NCBI GenBank assembly: GCA_937995835.1
Contig: CALKIV010000064.1
Coordinates: 1 to 23,924, forward strand
DNA: 23,924 nt
Reading direction: 5' to 3'
Origin: an uncultured Dysgonomonas sp.
GTDB lineage: Bacteria > Bacteroidota > Bacteroidia > Bacteroidales > Dysgonomonadaceae
Translations under genes and position numbers: made by a program
Shown here: piece by piece, positions 1-7,288 of the stretch
Position numbering within the stretch: the first letter of the stretch is position 1
Layout: each line of letters opens with the position of its first letter
Notes under the pieces: model-generated
Told to the model about the DNA's origin: nothing
Database searches by the model: none
Seen by the model: only the letters and a program-made list of their open reading frames with translations

Positions 1-971
1 CAATCGCATTATTTTGTGCAGGCTCGATCTTTGCGCAAACAGGAGAAATTGATCCTTACAAAAATCCTGAGTTAGTAAAACCTATCAAAAATATAGACTT
101 TAGTTATTTAAACTCAGAGAATGAATATACTATGCCTACTGGAGACTTGGGGTATACTGTTCATGAGGTGTTCTTGAAAGGAAAGAAAAGTCCTGCTGCT
201 AACGAAGATGGAATTATCTTGACAAAGGATTTTGCTGCAGTGATCGATGGAGCAACCAGCAAGTCTGCTTTTGCTTTCGAGGGTAAATCTTCAGGGCGTG
301 TGTCTATGGAGTTGGTACTTGAAGCGATTTCAGAATTCCCTAGAGATATAACAGCCGAAGATGCAGTGAAGGCTATTACAAAAAAGATTTATGATTTTTA
401 TGTAAAACATAATCTATTGGAATCTGTAAATGAAACTCCGGGGGCGCGTCTAACCTCTAATGGTGTTATCTATAGCATGGAGCGTAAAGAGCTGTGGCAA
501 ATAGGAGACTGTCAGGCAATGGTGGGAGATACTCACTATATGAATGACAAGGAAATTGATGATATCATGTCAGCCGCTAGATCTGCATATAATGAGGTGG
601 TATTGTTGCAAGGAAAAACATTAGATGACCTAAGAACTCAAGATGTTGGTCGTGATTTTATCTTTCCATTCTTGAAAATACAAGGTGCATTGCAAAATGC
701 TCATGGACACCCATATGGATTCCCTGTTCTTGATGGTTTCGATATTGATATGAATCAAGTGCTTGTTATTCCAATCAAAGGAAAAGAAATTATTTTGGCA
801 TCTGATGGTTATCCTACATTGTTTAAAACACTAAAAGAATCAGAATCATTCTTGAAAAAAGTGATCAACGAAGACCCGATGTTAATCCGTCTGTACAAGT
901 CGACAAAAGGTGTACAAAAAGGTCTAGACTCTTTTGATGACAGAGCATATGTACGTTTTACAGTAAAATAA
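1..971 (+). CDS. Secreted PP2C-like protein phosphatase (5' partial)
   Basis: The reading frame is open from the window edge (first complete codon at 3), so the ATG at 132 is internal and the true start lies upstream. The first visible residues (IALFCAGSIFAQ) look like the hydrophobic core and cleavage site of a signal peptide, predicting an exported, probably periplasmic, protein. Motifs of the metal-dependent PPM/PP2C phosphatase fold appear in order: NED (about 201-209), VIDGAT (about 240-257), IGDCQ (501-515), ASDGY (798-812) and a DD pair (936-941). These would supply the acidic metal ligands for phosphoserine/phosphothreonine hydrolysis. At least 322 residues are present. The substrate is unknown, and no kinase partner is visible. 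It ends before a strong terminator, so it is not part of the cobalamin operons. The fold assignment is fairly sure; export is inferred from a truncated N-terminus. Confidence 0.8.
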   Translation, partial: IALFCAGSIFAQTGEIDPYKNPELVKPIKNIDFSYLNSENEYTMPTGDLGYTVHEVFLKGKKSPAANEDGIILTKDFAAVIDGATSKSAFAFEGKSSGRVSMELVLEAISEFPRDITAEDAVKAITKKIYDFYVKHNLLESVNETPGARLTSNGVIYSMERKELWQIGDCQAMVGDTHYMNDKEIDDIMSAARSAYNEVVLLQGKTLDDLRTQDVGRDFIFPFLKIQGALQNAHGHPYGFPVLDGFDIDMNQVLVIPIKGKEIILASDGYPTLFKTLKESESFLKKVINEDPMLIRLYKSTKGVQKGLDSFDDRAYVRFTVK

Positions 972-1017
972 TAAGTTGCTGAGTGTAAGGTGAACCTCTA
1001 ATAGAGGTGATAAAAGC

Positions 1018-1049
1018 AAGGGGCATGAATGTTTATTTTCATGCCCCTT
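1018..1049. terminator. Bidirectional intrinsic terminator between convergent genes
   Basis: A perfect 12-bp inverted repeat (1018-1029 with 1038-1049, containing GGGGCATGAA) surrounds an 8-nt loop. It lies between the phosphatase stop (971) and the pduO stop (1057). A T-rich stretch follows on the + side, and a short T run (TTTT after GC) follows on the - side, so it can serve both convergent transcripts. Confidence 0.85.
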
Positions 1050-1056
1050 CTTTGTG

Positions 1057-1623
1057 TTATTTACTTTTTTTATATAGGAATAATTTCCAGCGTTCTTCTT
1101 CATTGCCAGCTGCAAAGAGATCGTATCTAGCCATGGTGAAGAATAGATCAGACAGACGATTGACCAATTTGAGTATAATCTCAGGTAGAGGGTCTGCCTT
1201 GTGGAGTGTCCACAGTCGGCGTTCGCTTCTTCGTGCCACCGAACGTGCCTGATGCAAGTGCGCAGAAACGAGTGTGCCACCTGGGAGAATAAAGTACTCG
1301 CTTTTACCCATCTTTTCAGTAAGGGAGTCAATCAGCTCTTCGCAAAAAGCTAAGAGTGTTTCATCTATCTTGTTGGGGTTGCTATCCCTGATAGCATCAA
1401 GAGTTGCCACTTGCGACATGATGATCATCATTTCGTGTTGAATCCTGTATAGAGGTGCTTGCCATTCATGCTCCTTGGGTAAGTATGCCCTAACGAGTCC
1501 GATTGTGCTGTTTAGCTCGTCCAAACTGCCATTGGCTTCGATGCGAACATCATCTTTGTCTACTCGTTGTCCTCCACGAATGCCTGTTTTACCTTTGTCT
1601 CCTCCTTTGGTATATATTTTCAT
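1057..1623 (-). CDS. pduO: PduO-type ATP:corrinoid (cob(I)alamin) adenosyltransferase
   Basis: This 188-residue cytoplasmic enzyme is predicted to transfer the 5'-deoxyadenosyl group of ATP to Co(I) corrinoid, giving the upper ligand of adenosylcobalamin. The PduO/EutT-type ATP-binding motifs are visible: TKGGDKGKTG at residues 5-14, FILPGGT at 111-117, the arginine-rich helix RSVARRSERR at 127-136 and NRLSDLFFTMAR at 155-166. The length fits single-domain PduO proteins, and it is unrelated in sequence to CobA/CobO P-loop enzymes. The gene starts 7 nt after the cbiA stop, so the two are almost certainly co-transcribed. This places diamide formation and adenosylation in one transcript. The - strand transcript shows no riboswitch. 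The Co(II)-to-Co(I) reductase it needs is not evident in the window. Confidence 0.93.
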   Translation of the reverse strand: MKIYTKGGDKGKTGIRGGQRVDKDDVRIEANGSLDELNSTIGLVRAYLPKEHEWQAPLYRIQHEMMIIMSQVATLDAIRDSNPNKIDETLLAFCEELIDSLTEKMGKSEYFILPGGTLVSAHLHQARSVARRSERRLWTLHKADPLPEIILKLVNRLSDLFFTMARYDLFAAGNEEERWKLFLYKKSK

Positions 1624-1630
1624 TGCCTTT

Positions 1631-2932
1631 TTATTTAAATAAATCTAATATGTTATTGTGCTCAGCCCAATAGAGATGGGTGTAACTGGCAATTACATTA
1701 TTATAACGTAAAAGCTTTGTCGCCACTTCCATGTCCTTTGCATTATAAATCGTTGCAATACTTTTCAAATCACTCTGAATGTGAGAATAATGGAATTCAT
1801 GTCCTTTGAAATTTTTGTCCATATGCTCAAATTGGCGATAGCCTAACTTCAACTTCATGTTTTCCATTGTTGCCGTTTGTTCCAATAGCCCAACCATCGT
1901 AAACACCTCCCCTTCTTTATTCTTCAAACAAGATGAAAGGTACATCATGCCTCCACATTCAGCAAGTATCTTTCCACCTGCCTCTCCATATTCTTTAATG
2001 CTTGCCATCATGCTTTTGTTTTCACTCAATTCTTTTGCGTAGAGCTCAGGATATCCTCCGGGAAGATAAACAAAATCGGAAACAGGAAGTTCTCGATCTT
2101 TCAAAGGGCTAAAGAAAGTGACGTTTCCCAATGCTTTCAGAACTTCAATGTTTTCATGATACATGAAGTTAAATGCTTCATCTTTAGCAACAGCAATGCT
2201 GATACTTTTATCAAAAAAACGTTCTGCTTTGTCATCTGCAATAGTTCTTTCTCTTTTTGTAATTTCTAACAATCTGTCGATATTAATATACTGTTCGGCA
2301 ATAGAAGCCACCTTGTCAGCAAATTCATCGAATCGATATTTTTCGTCTAAAGTCAAGCCTAAATGGCGAGAAGGAATTTCGATTTCCATATTCTTAGGAA
2401 AATATCCCAAAGGTTCTATCCCAACGTCTTTACAAGCTTCTTCAAGAAAGCGATAATGACTTTCAGAGCCCACAAAGTTGAATATCGCTCCAACAAGATT
2501 GATTTGTGGATAAAAGTTTTTGAACCCATAGAGTAGGGGAGCAACAGAGTAAGCCATTGCCTTGGCATTTATTACCAATACGACAGGCAGATTTAGCGTT
2601 TCAGCTATCTGTGCACTGCTTCCTTGCATCTTGTTATAGCCATCAAATAGCCCCATGACTCCTTCGACGAGACATGCATCAGATTCTTGAGAGTATTTGT
2701 CGAAAAGAAAATTAACATGTTTGTCCGAAGATAAAAAGAGATCAAGGTTGATGGAGTGAGCCCCCGAAGCCTGATCATGAAACTTGGTGTCAATGTAGTC
2801 TGGGCCACACTTGAAGGGCTGAACTGCTAATTCCCTATTTTTTAAAGCTCGTAATAAGCCTAGCGTAATTGTCGTTTTTCCCGAGCCCGAAGATGGAGCA
2901 GCAATCAAAAAACTTGAAACCATATTTGCCAT
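1631..2932 (-). CDS. cbiA: Cobyrinate a,c-diamide synthase CbiA
   Basis: CbiA uses glutamine and ATP to amidate the a and c side chains of cobyrinate. From the ATG chosen here the protein has 433 residues. The N-terminal dethiobiotin-synthetase-like ATPase domain has the P-loop APSSGSGKTT (12-21). The C-terminal class I glutamine amidotransferase domain has the nucleophile C326 in AECGGMMYL and a likely catalytic H419 in YTHLYWAEH. The frame stays open to a TTG at 2977. I prefer the ATG at 2932 because a TATATTTG promoter element (2954-2961) lies inside that extension and the P-loop then sits at the usual distance from the N-terminus. A second ATG at 2923 is also possible. It is the first gene of the cbiA-pduO unit and is divergent from the main operon. 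Confidence 0.95.
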   Translation of the reverse strand: MANMVSSFLIAAPSSGSGKTTITLGLLRALKNRELAVQPFKCGPDYIDTKFHDQASGAHSINLDLFLSSDKHVNFLFDKYSQESDACLVEGVMGLFDGYNKMQGSSAQIAETLNLPVVLVINAKAMAYSVAPLLYGFKNFYPQINLVGAIFNFVGSESHYRFLEEACKDVGIEPLGYFPKNMEIEIPSRHLGLTLDEKYRFDEFADKVASIAEQYINIDRLLEITKRERTIADDKAERFFDKSISIAVAKDEAFNFMYHENIEVLKALGNVTFFSPLKDRELPVSDFVYLPGGYPELYAKELSENKSMMASIKEYGEAGGKILAECGGMMYLSSCLKNKEGEVFTMVGLLEQTATMENMKLKLGYRQFEHMDKNFKGHEFHYSHIQSDLKSIATIYNAKDMEVATKLLRYNNVIASYTHLYWAEHNNILDLFK

Positions 2933-2953
2933 GTTTTTATTTTTTATCAAAGA

Positions 2954-2961
2954 CAAATATA
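2954..2961 (-). promoter_or_regulatory. Candidate Bacteroides-type -7 element of cbiA-pduO
   Basis: Read on the - strand this is TATATTTG, an exact match to the Bacteroidota -7 consensus TAnnTTTG, about 22 nt upstream of the cbiA ATG at 2932. No good TTTG -33 partner is seen at the expected spacing, so the call rests on one element and its position. Confidence 0.5.
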
Positions 2962-3026
2962 TGAAAGAAATATACAATGACTGTAAGAAAATCGAAGAGG
3001 CTCTTAGCAGAAGAGATAATAAATAG

Positions 3027-3034
3027 TATCTTTA
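3027..3034 (+). promoter_or_regulatory. Candidate -7 element for the riboswitch-led cbi operon
   Basis: TATCTTTA matches TAnnTTTG at all but the last base. It lies just before the expected 5' end of the riboswitch. The -33 element is poor. The 455-nt gap 2933-3387 thus holds two divergent promoters, a small dyad (AAGAG and CTCTT blocks at 2995-3015), the riboswitch and its downstream region. Confidence 0.35.
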
Positions 3035-3039
3035 CACCT

Positions 3040-3232
3040 GCTTAGGTGATGCAAACAAACAATCGTTTTTTGCATAAAAGGGAATTCGGTCAGATTCCGA
3101 AACAGTGCCCGCTACTGTAGGCTCTCATGTCATTCTGAAAATCACCATTGCCACTGATTGATAGGCTCGTTTAGAGACTGGATGTTGGGAAGGCTTTTCA
3201 GAATAGAGCAAGTCAGGAAACCTGCCAAGCAT
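3040..3232 (+). ncRNA. Cobalamin (B12) riboswitch controlling the cbiH-cbiC...cobC operon
   Basis: The class-defining elements of the AdoCbl riboswitch occur in order on the + strand: GGGAATTCGGT (3080-3090), ACAGTGCCCGCTACTGTA (about 3102-3119), a GCCACTG loop near 3150, TGGGAAGGC (about 3186-3194) and the B12 box AAGTCAGGAAACCTGCC (3210-3226). It lies about 160 nt upstream of the first gene of the + strand operon. When adenosylcobalamin is abundant, binding is expected to lower expression of the downstream operon. A hairpin with a CGGGG loop follows at 3241-3261, and a candidate terminator follows at 3297-3327. Confidence 0.95.
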
Positions 3233-3240
3233 AGTTTTTA

Positions 3241-3261
3241 CACTCCCGGGGTCAGGAAGTG
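3241..3261 (+). promoter_or_regulatory. CGGGG-loop hairpin downstream of riboswitch 1 (possible L13 kissing partner)
   Basis: CACTCC pairs with GG-A-AGTG (one bulged A), closing a loop CGGGGTCA. An equivalent hairpin follows the second riboswitch in this window. By position, 15 nt after the B12 box, it could be the P13/L13 element that contacts the L5 loop in class I cobalamin riboswitches. That role is inferred. Confidence 0.45.
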
Positions 3262-3296
3262 ATTTATTAATTTCTTTTGAGTTCTTTTTGTCGTAG

Positions 3297-3327
3297 ACTT
3301 GTATCACGCTGATGATAAGTGGTTTTT
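3297..3327 (+). terminator. Candidate riboswitch-controlled intrinsic terminator
   Basis: ACTTGTATCA (3297-3306) pairs with TGATGATAAGT (3310-3320) across a CGC loop, with one bulge and two G-U pairs. GGTTTTTCTT follows immediately. The stem is weak in GC. Its place between the riboswitch and the first start codon suits a transcription attenuator. A short AAGCC/GGCTT hairpin (3357-3370) just before the start codon could instead act on translation. Confidence 0.4.
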
Positions 3328-3387
3328 CTTAAGAAAAAAGAATTCGGAATAGAGCGAAGCCAAATGGCTTTAAATATATAATAAGAC

Positions 3388-4797
3388 ATGTCGAAAGGTA
3401 CAATCATCGTAGCAGGAATAGGGCCGGGATCTCCCGAAGATATTACCCCTGCCGTTTTGGATGCAATAAAAAGAGCAGATGTAGTGGTAGGCTATAAATA
3501 TTATTTTCAATTTATCGAATCCATTATCCGTCCTGATGCTCAGTGTATAGACACGGGAATGAAAAAAGAGCGCGAACGAGCAGAAGAAGCCTTCAAGTAT
3601 GCACAAGAGGGAAAAACGGTCTGCGTGATCAGTTCTGGCGATGCAGGTATCTACGGTATGGTGCCCTTGGTCTATGAGATGAAGAAAGAGCAAGTCAGTG
3701 ATATTGATATCGAGGTTCTGCCGGGTATTAGCGCTTTTCAGAAAGCGGCGGCATTGCTTGGAGCACCTATCGGACACGACTTTTGCATCATTTCTCTGTC
3801 CGATCTGATGACCCCTTGGGATAAAATAGAAAAACGGATAATGGCAGCTGCTTCTGCCGACTTTGTTACAGCTATTTATAACCCAAAGAGTAAGGGACGT
3901 TACTGGCAACTCTATCGTTTGGTAGAATTATTTTTACAAGAACGTTCGCCAGATACTCCTGTAGGCTATATTCGCCAAGCAGGAAGAGAAGAACAAGAAA
4001 TTACAGTGACCACCTTGGCTGAGTTTGACCCCGAAGAAGTGGATATGTTTACGATCATCATCATTGGCAACTCTCAATCCTACATCTATGATGCCAAACA
4101 TATTGTGACCCCTCGTGGCTACTATCGTGAGACACGAAACGAAGAGGTGAAAATTGGTCAAGACATCATGATCCGAAGCTTTAGGACAATAGAAAGCGAA
4201 CTGAAAAATAAAGATATTCCTTTAGATAAAAAATGGGCATTGCTTCATGCCATCCACACCACTGCCGACTTTGATATGGAAGATATTCTCTATACAGATG
4301 AAGGAGCAGTGAGTACGATATATGAAAAATTTGCTCAAGGAAAAGTGGAAACGATTATCACTGATGTCACTATGGCTGCATCGGGCATACGCAAAGGTGC
4401 ATTGGAACGCCTAGGCATCGAGGTGAAATGTTATTTACATGACGAACGAGTTGTAGAACTAGCTAAAACAAAAGACATCACACGCACACAAGCAGGAATT
4501 CGTTTGGCTGTAGAAGAGCATCCTGATGCCCTATACGTGTTTGGCAATGCACCCACAGCGTTGATAGAGCTTTGCGAATGGATCAGAAAAGGAAAAGCAC
4601 AACCTACGGGAATCATTGCTGCCCCTGTGGGATTTGTGAATGTAAAGGAATCGAAGCATATGACCAAACCTTTTAAAGAAATATCCAAACTAATTGTAGA
4701 AGGAAGAAAAGGAGGAAGTAATTTGGCTGCCACTTTGGTCAATTCCATTTTGACCTATGATGATGCAGCTCAACTGAAACCCGGAAGAGATTTATAA
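3388..4797 (+). CDS. cbiH-cbiC: CbiH-CbiC fusion: cobalt-precorrin-3 C17-methyltransferase / cobalt-precorrin-8 methylmutase
   Basis: Two enzymes are joined in 469 residues. Residues 1 to about 240 are a SAM-dependent tetrapyrrole methylase of the CbiH/CobJ type, with GIGPGSPEDIT at 10-20, SSGDAGIYGM at 82-91 and the conserved LPGISAFQKAAALLGAP near 111-127. It methylates C17 with ring contraction. Residues from about 255 to 460 are a CbiC/CobH methylmutase, with the likely catalytic H290 in HAIHTTADFDME, then TDVTMAASGI (325-334) and GNAPTAL (386-392). This part migrates the C11 methyl to C12, giving cobyrinate. The two steps are far apart in the pathway. The gene is first in the riboswitch-controlled operon and ends 3 nt before cbiP. 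No Shine-Dalgarno is seen. Confidence 0.95.
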   Translation: MSKGTIIVAGIGPGSPEDITPAVLDAIKRADVVVGYKYYFQFIESIIRPDAQCIDTGMKKERERAEEAFKYAQEGKTVCVISSGDAGIYGMVPLVYEMKKEQVSDIDIEVLPGISAFQKAAALLGAPIGHDFCIISLSDLMTPWDKIEKRIMAAASADFVTAIYNPKSKGRYWQLYRLVELFLQERSPDTPVGYIRQAGREEQEITVTTLAEFDPEEVDMFTIIIIGNSQSYIYDAKHIVTPRGYYRETRNEEVKIGQDIMIRSFRTIESELKNKDIPLDKKWALLHAIHTTADFDMEDILYTDEGAVSTIYEKFAQGKVETIITDVTMAASGIRKGALERLGIEVKCYLHDERVVELAKTKDITRTQAGIRLAVEEHPDALYVFGNAPTALIELCEWIRKGKAQPTGIIAAPVGFVNVKESKHMTKPFKEISKLIVEGRKGGSNLAATLVNSILTYDDAAQLKPGRDL

Positions 4798-4800
4798 GAA

Positions 4801-6291
4801 ATGAAGAAAAACAGATTACGCCCTATCATGTTTGCAGGCACAGGTAGCGATGTGGGCAAAAGTATAATTGCCTCAGCTTTTTGTCGCATCTTCTTGCAAG
4901 ATGGTTATCAGCCTGCTCCGTTTAAGGCGCAAAATATGTCACTCAACTCGTATGCCACTCCTGAGGGACTGGAAATCGGACGAGCACAAGCCGTACAGGC
5001 AGAGGCTGCTGGGGTGGACTGTCACACAGATATGAACCCTTTGCTCTTAAAACCATCGAGCGACAAGATCTGTCAGGTGGTGCTGAATGGAAAACCAGTT
5101 GGCAATCAGAGTGCTTATCAATACTTCAAAAAGGAAGGACGGTCAGAGTTGCGTTCGGCTGTCAATAGTGCTTTCGATCGTTTAGAAAGCCGATATAATC
5201 CCATTGTGATGGAGGGTGCTGGTAGCATTTCGGAGATCAACCTCAGAGAGGTCGATCTTGTGAATATGCCTATGGCTATGCATGCTAATGCCAATGTGAT
5301 TTTGGTGGCAGACATAGATAGAGGAGGCGTTTTTGCATCTGTTTATGGTTCGGTGATGTTGATGACACCCGAAGAACGAAAATATATAAAAGGAATCTTG
5401 ATCAATAAGTTCAGAGGTGATATTCGTCTTTTTGAATCAGGAATAAAAATGATAGAAGACCTTTGTGGTGTGCCTGTGATAGGTGTGGTGCCTTATTATA
5501 AAGATATTCATATCGAAGAAGAAGATTCTGTCAGCTTGCAAACAAAAAACTTACAGGCATCGCATGGCAAGGTGAATGTGGCTGTGGTGTTGCTCCGACA
5601 TATGTCCAACTTTACAGACTTCAATGTGATGGAGCGAGATCCTCGTGTGCACTTATATTATACCAACAACACGGAAGAAATAGAGAAAGCAGACATCGTA
5701 TTGATTCCGGGAAGTAAAAGTACCATTGCCGATCTGTATGAATTGCGTCGAAATGGTGTGGCACAAAGCATCATCAGGGCACACAAATCTGGGGCAACAG
5801 TAGTGGGCATCTGTGGAGGTTATCAGATCATGGGACAAGAAGTTTGCGACCCTACAGGGCAAGAAGGAAATATCGAGCGTTTGCCCGGTTTAGGCTTGTT
5901 ACCAGTATCAACAAAAATAGAAGGAGATAAAAAGACATGCCAAGTGCAATTTTCTTTTCTCAATTCAAAAGGCTCTTGTCATGGCTACGAAATTCATATG
6001 GGAGCAACAACGCCCATTGGAGATGCACCACAATCGGCTGTTAATCATCTGGAAGGAGGAAAAGAAGATGGCTACTTTGTGAGCGATAAATGTTTTGGTA
6101 CGTATATTCATGGAATATTAGATAATCAGGAAGTGATTGATTATCTGGTTTCTCCTTATACTGATAAGCTAACAGATAAGCCATTCGATTATGCTGCATT
6201 TAAGGAAGAACAATATGATAAATTGGCTGAGCATGTGCGTAGTTGCGTGGACATGGAGCTTGTTTACAAGATAATGCAGGAGAATGATTAA
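4801..6291 (+). CDS. cbiP: Cobyric acid synthase CbiP/CobQ
   Basis: This 496-residue enzyme amidates the b, d, e and g side chains of adenosylcobyrinate a,c-diamide using glutamine and ATP. The N-terminal ATPase domain has the P-loop GTGSDVGKS (13-21), followed by KAQNMSLNS (42-50), EIGRAQAVQAEAA (58-70) and MNPLLLKP (78-85), all typical of CobQ. The C-terminal amidotransferase has IPGSKST (302-308), nucleophile C338 in GICGGYQIMG and H437 in GTYIHGI. The length is normal for the family. It starts 3 nt after the cbiH-cbiC stop and overlaps the start of cobD by 8 nt, consistent with one polycistronic message. Confidence 0.96.
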   Translation: MKKNRLRPIMFAGTGSDVGKSIIASAFCRIFLQDGYQPAPFKAQNMSLNSYATPEGLEIGRAQAVQAEAAGVDCHTDMNPLLLKPSSDKICQVVLNGKPVGNQSAYQYFKKEGRSELRSAVNSAFDRLESRYNPIVMEGAGSISEINLREVDLVNMPMAMHANANVILVADIDRGGVFASVYGSVMLMTPEERKYIKGILINKFRGDIRLFESGIKMIEDLCGVPVIGVVPYYKDIHIEEEDSVSLQTKNLQASHGKVNVAVVLLRHMSNFTDFNVMERDPRVHLYYTNNTEEIEKADIVLIPGSKSTIADLYELRRNGVAQSIIRAHKSGATVVGICGGYQIMGQEVCDPTGQEGNIERLPGLGLLPVSTKIEGDKKTCQVQFSFLNSKGSCHGYEIHMGATTPIGDAPQSAVNHLEGGKEDGYFVSDKCFGTYIHGILDNQEVIDYLVSPYTDKLTDKPFDYAAFKEEQYDKLAEHVRSCVDMELVYKIMQEND

Positions 6292-7288
6292 CGGACACGG
6301 AGACGATATTTATAAGCATAAAGATGAGATTGTGAGCAACTTTAGCTCTAATATTTATGCCAAACAAGATATGACTGCTTTGCAAGAATATCTGTGCTCA
6401 CAACTCTTGAAAATACATTCCTATCCCGAAGCTGATGCCTTTTCGCTAAATGTTATGTTAGCAGAACAGCATAAAATAACAAGTGAAAATATTGCCTTAA
6501 CCAATGGGGCTACAGAAGCAATCTATCTTCTGGCACAAGCTTGGCAAGGAAGCAAAACGGCTATCGTGATTCCTACTTTTAGCGAGTATGAAGATGCTTG
6601 TACGATAAATAAACATCAACTGAGATATTATCGAAATATTGATGAGATAGAATCTGATATACAGATGCTTTGGGTCTGCAACCCGAATAATCCGGATGGG
6701 AAAATATATGATATAAAAGATTTACAATTCATTGTAGAGATGCACCCCGATGTGCTGTTTGTTTTTGATCAATCGTACGCTTCTTTCACTGAGGCTGAGG
6801 TTTGGGATGTCAAAGAGGCAAGCCATTATCTGAATGTGATCTTGTTGCACTCTATGACCAAGCAATATGTAATACCTGGTTTGCGCTTAGGATATATCAC
6901 AGCGCATGAATCGCTAATCGAAAAGGTGAATGCTTTTCAGATGCCATGGTCAGTAAATGTATTGGCTGTAGAAGCAGGAAAGTTTTTGCTAAAAAATACA
7001 CCTGAAGAGATTGATATAAAAAGTTATTTGCAAGAAGCCAAAAACTTGCAAAAAACGCTGAATGCTATAGAGGGACTTCAGGTTATAGGTAGTCCTATGC
7101 ACTATTTTTTGTGTAAGCTGGAGAATAAAAAAGCATCTGATCTGAAGCAATGGCTGATAGAGCAGCATGGAATTTTGATTCGTGATGCCTCTAACTTTAG
7201 AGGGCTTGATGCGCATTATTTCAGAATAGCTACCCAATCGGCAGAAGAGAATAAGAAGTTGATAAAAGCAATCAAGGAATGGATTTAG
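6284..7288 (+). CDS. cobD: L-threonine-O-3-phosphate decarboxylase CobD (PLP-dependent)
   Basis: This 334-residue fold-type I PLP enzyme is predicted to make (R)-1-amino-2-propanol O-2-phosphate, the linker attached to cobyric acid by CbiB. It resembles histidinol-phosphate aminotransferases, but the N-terminal MINGHGDDIY and the NFSSNIY segment are typical of CobD. NPNNPDG (133-139), the PLP-contacting D162 in FDQSY and the Schiff-base lysine K193 in HSMTKQYVIPGLRLGY are visible. Placement between cbiP and cbiB supports the decarboxylase role over an aminotransferase. It overlaps cbiP by 8 nt and cbiB by 10 nt. The threonine kinase that would supply its substrate is not in the window. Naming follows Salmonella (CobC in Pseudomonas denitrificans usage). 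Confidence 0.92.
   Translation: MINGHGDDIYKHKDEIVSNFSSNIYAKQDMTALQEYLCSQLLKIHSYPEADAFSLNVMLAEQHKITSENIALTNGATEAIYLLAQAWQGSKTAIVIPTFSEYEDACTINKHQLRYYRNIDEIESDIQMLWVCNPNNPDGKIYDIKDLQFIVEMHPDVLFVFDQSYASFTEAEVWDVKEASHYLNVILLHSMTKQYVIPGLRLGYITAHESLIEKVNAFQMPWSVNVLAVEAGKFLLKNTPEEIDIKSYLQEAKNLQKTLNAIEGLQVIGSPMHYFLCKLENKKASDLKQWLIEQHGILIRDASNFRGLDAHYFRIATQSAEENKKLIKAIKEWI

Noticed and set aside
132..971. ATG at 132 as the start of the phosphatase
   Set aside because: The frame continues upstream without a stop to the window edge and encodes a signal-peptide-like segment, so this ATG is internal.
924..1331. 135-codon frame on the - strand
   Set aside because: It overlaps the end of pduO in another frame and crosses the terminator and the phosphatase 3' end; no protein features.
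2933..2977. Extended cbiA start (TTG at 2977)
   Set aside because: The extra 15 codons overlap a TAnnTTTG promoter element and precede the normal CbiA N-terminus; ATG at 2932 fits better.
3323..3338. Palindrome TTTTTCTTAAGAAAAA considered as a terminator
   Set aside because: It has almost no GC and no loop. The T-rich half more likely serves as the U run of the hairpin at 3297-3320.
3370..3909. 179-codon frame antisense to cbiH
   Set aside because: It is a mirror of the well-supported cbiH-cbiC gene, with irregular composition and no recognisable domain.
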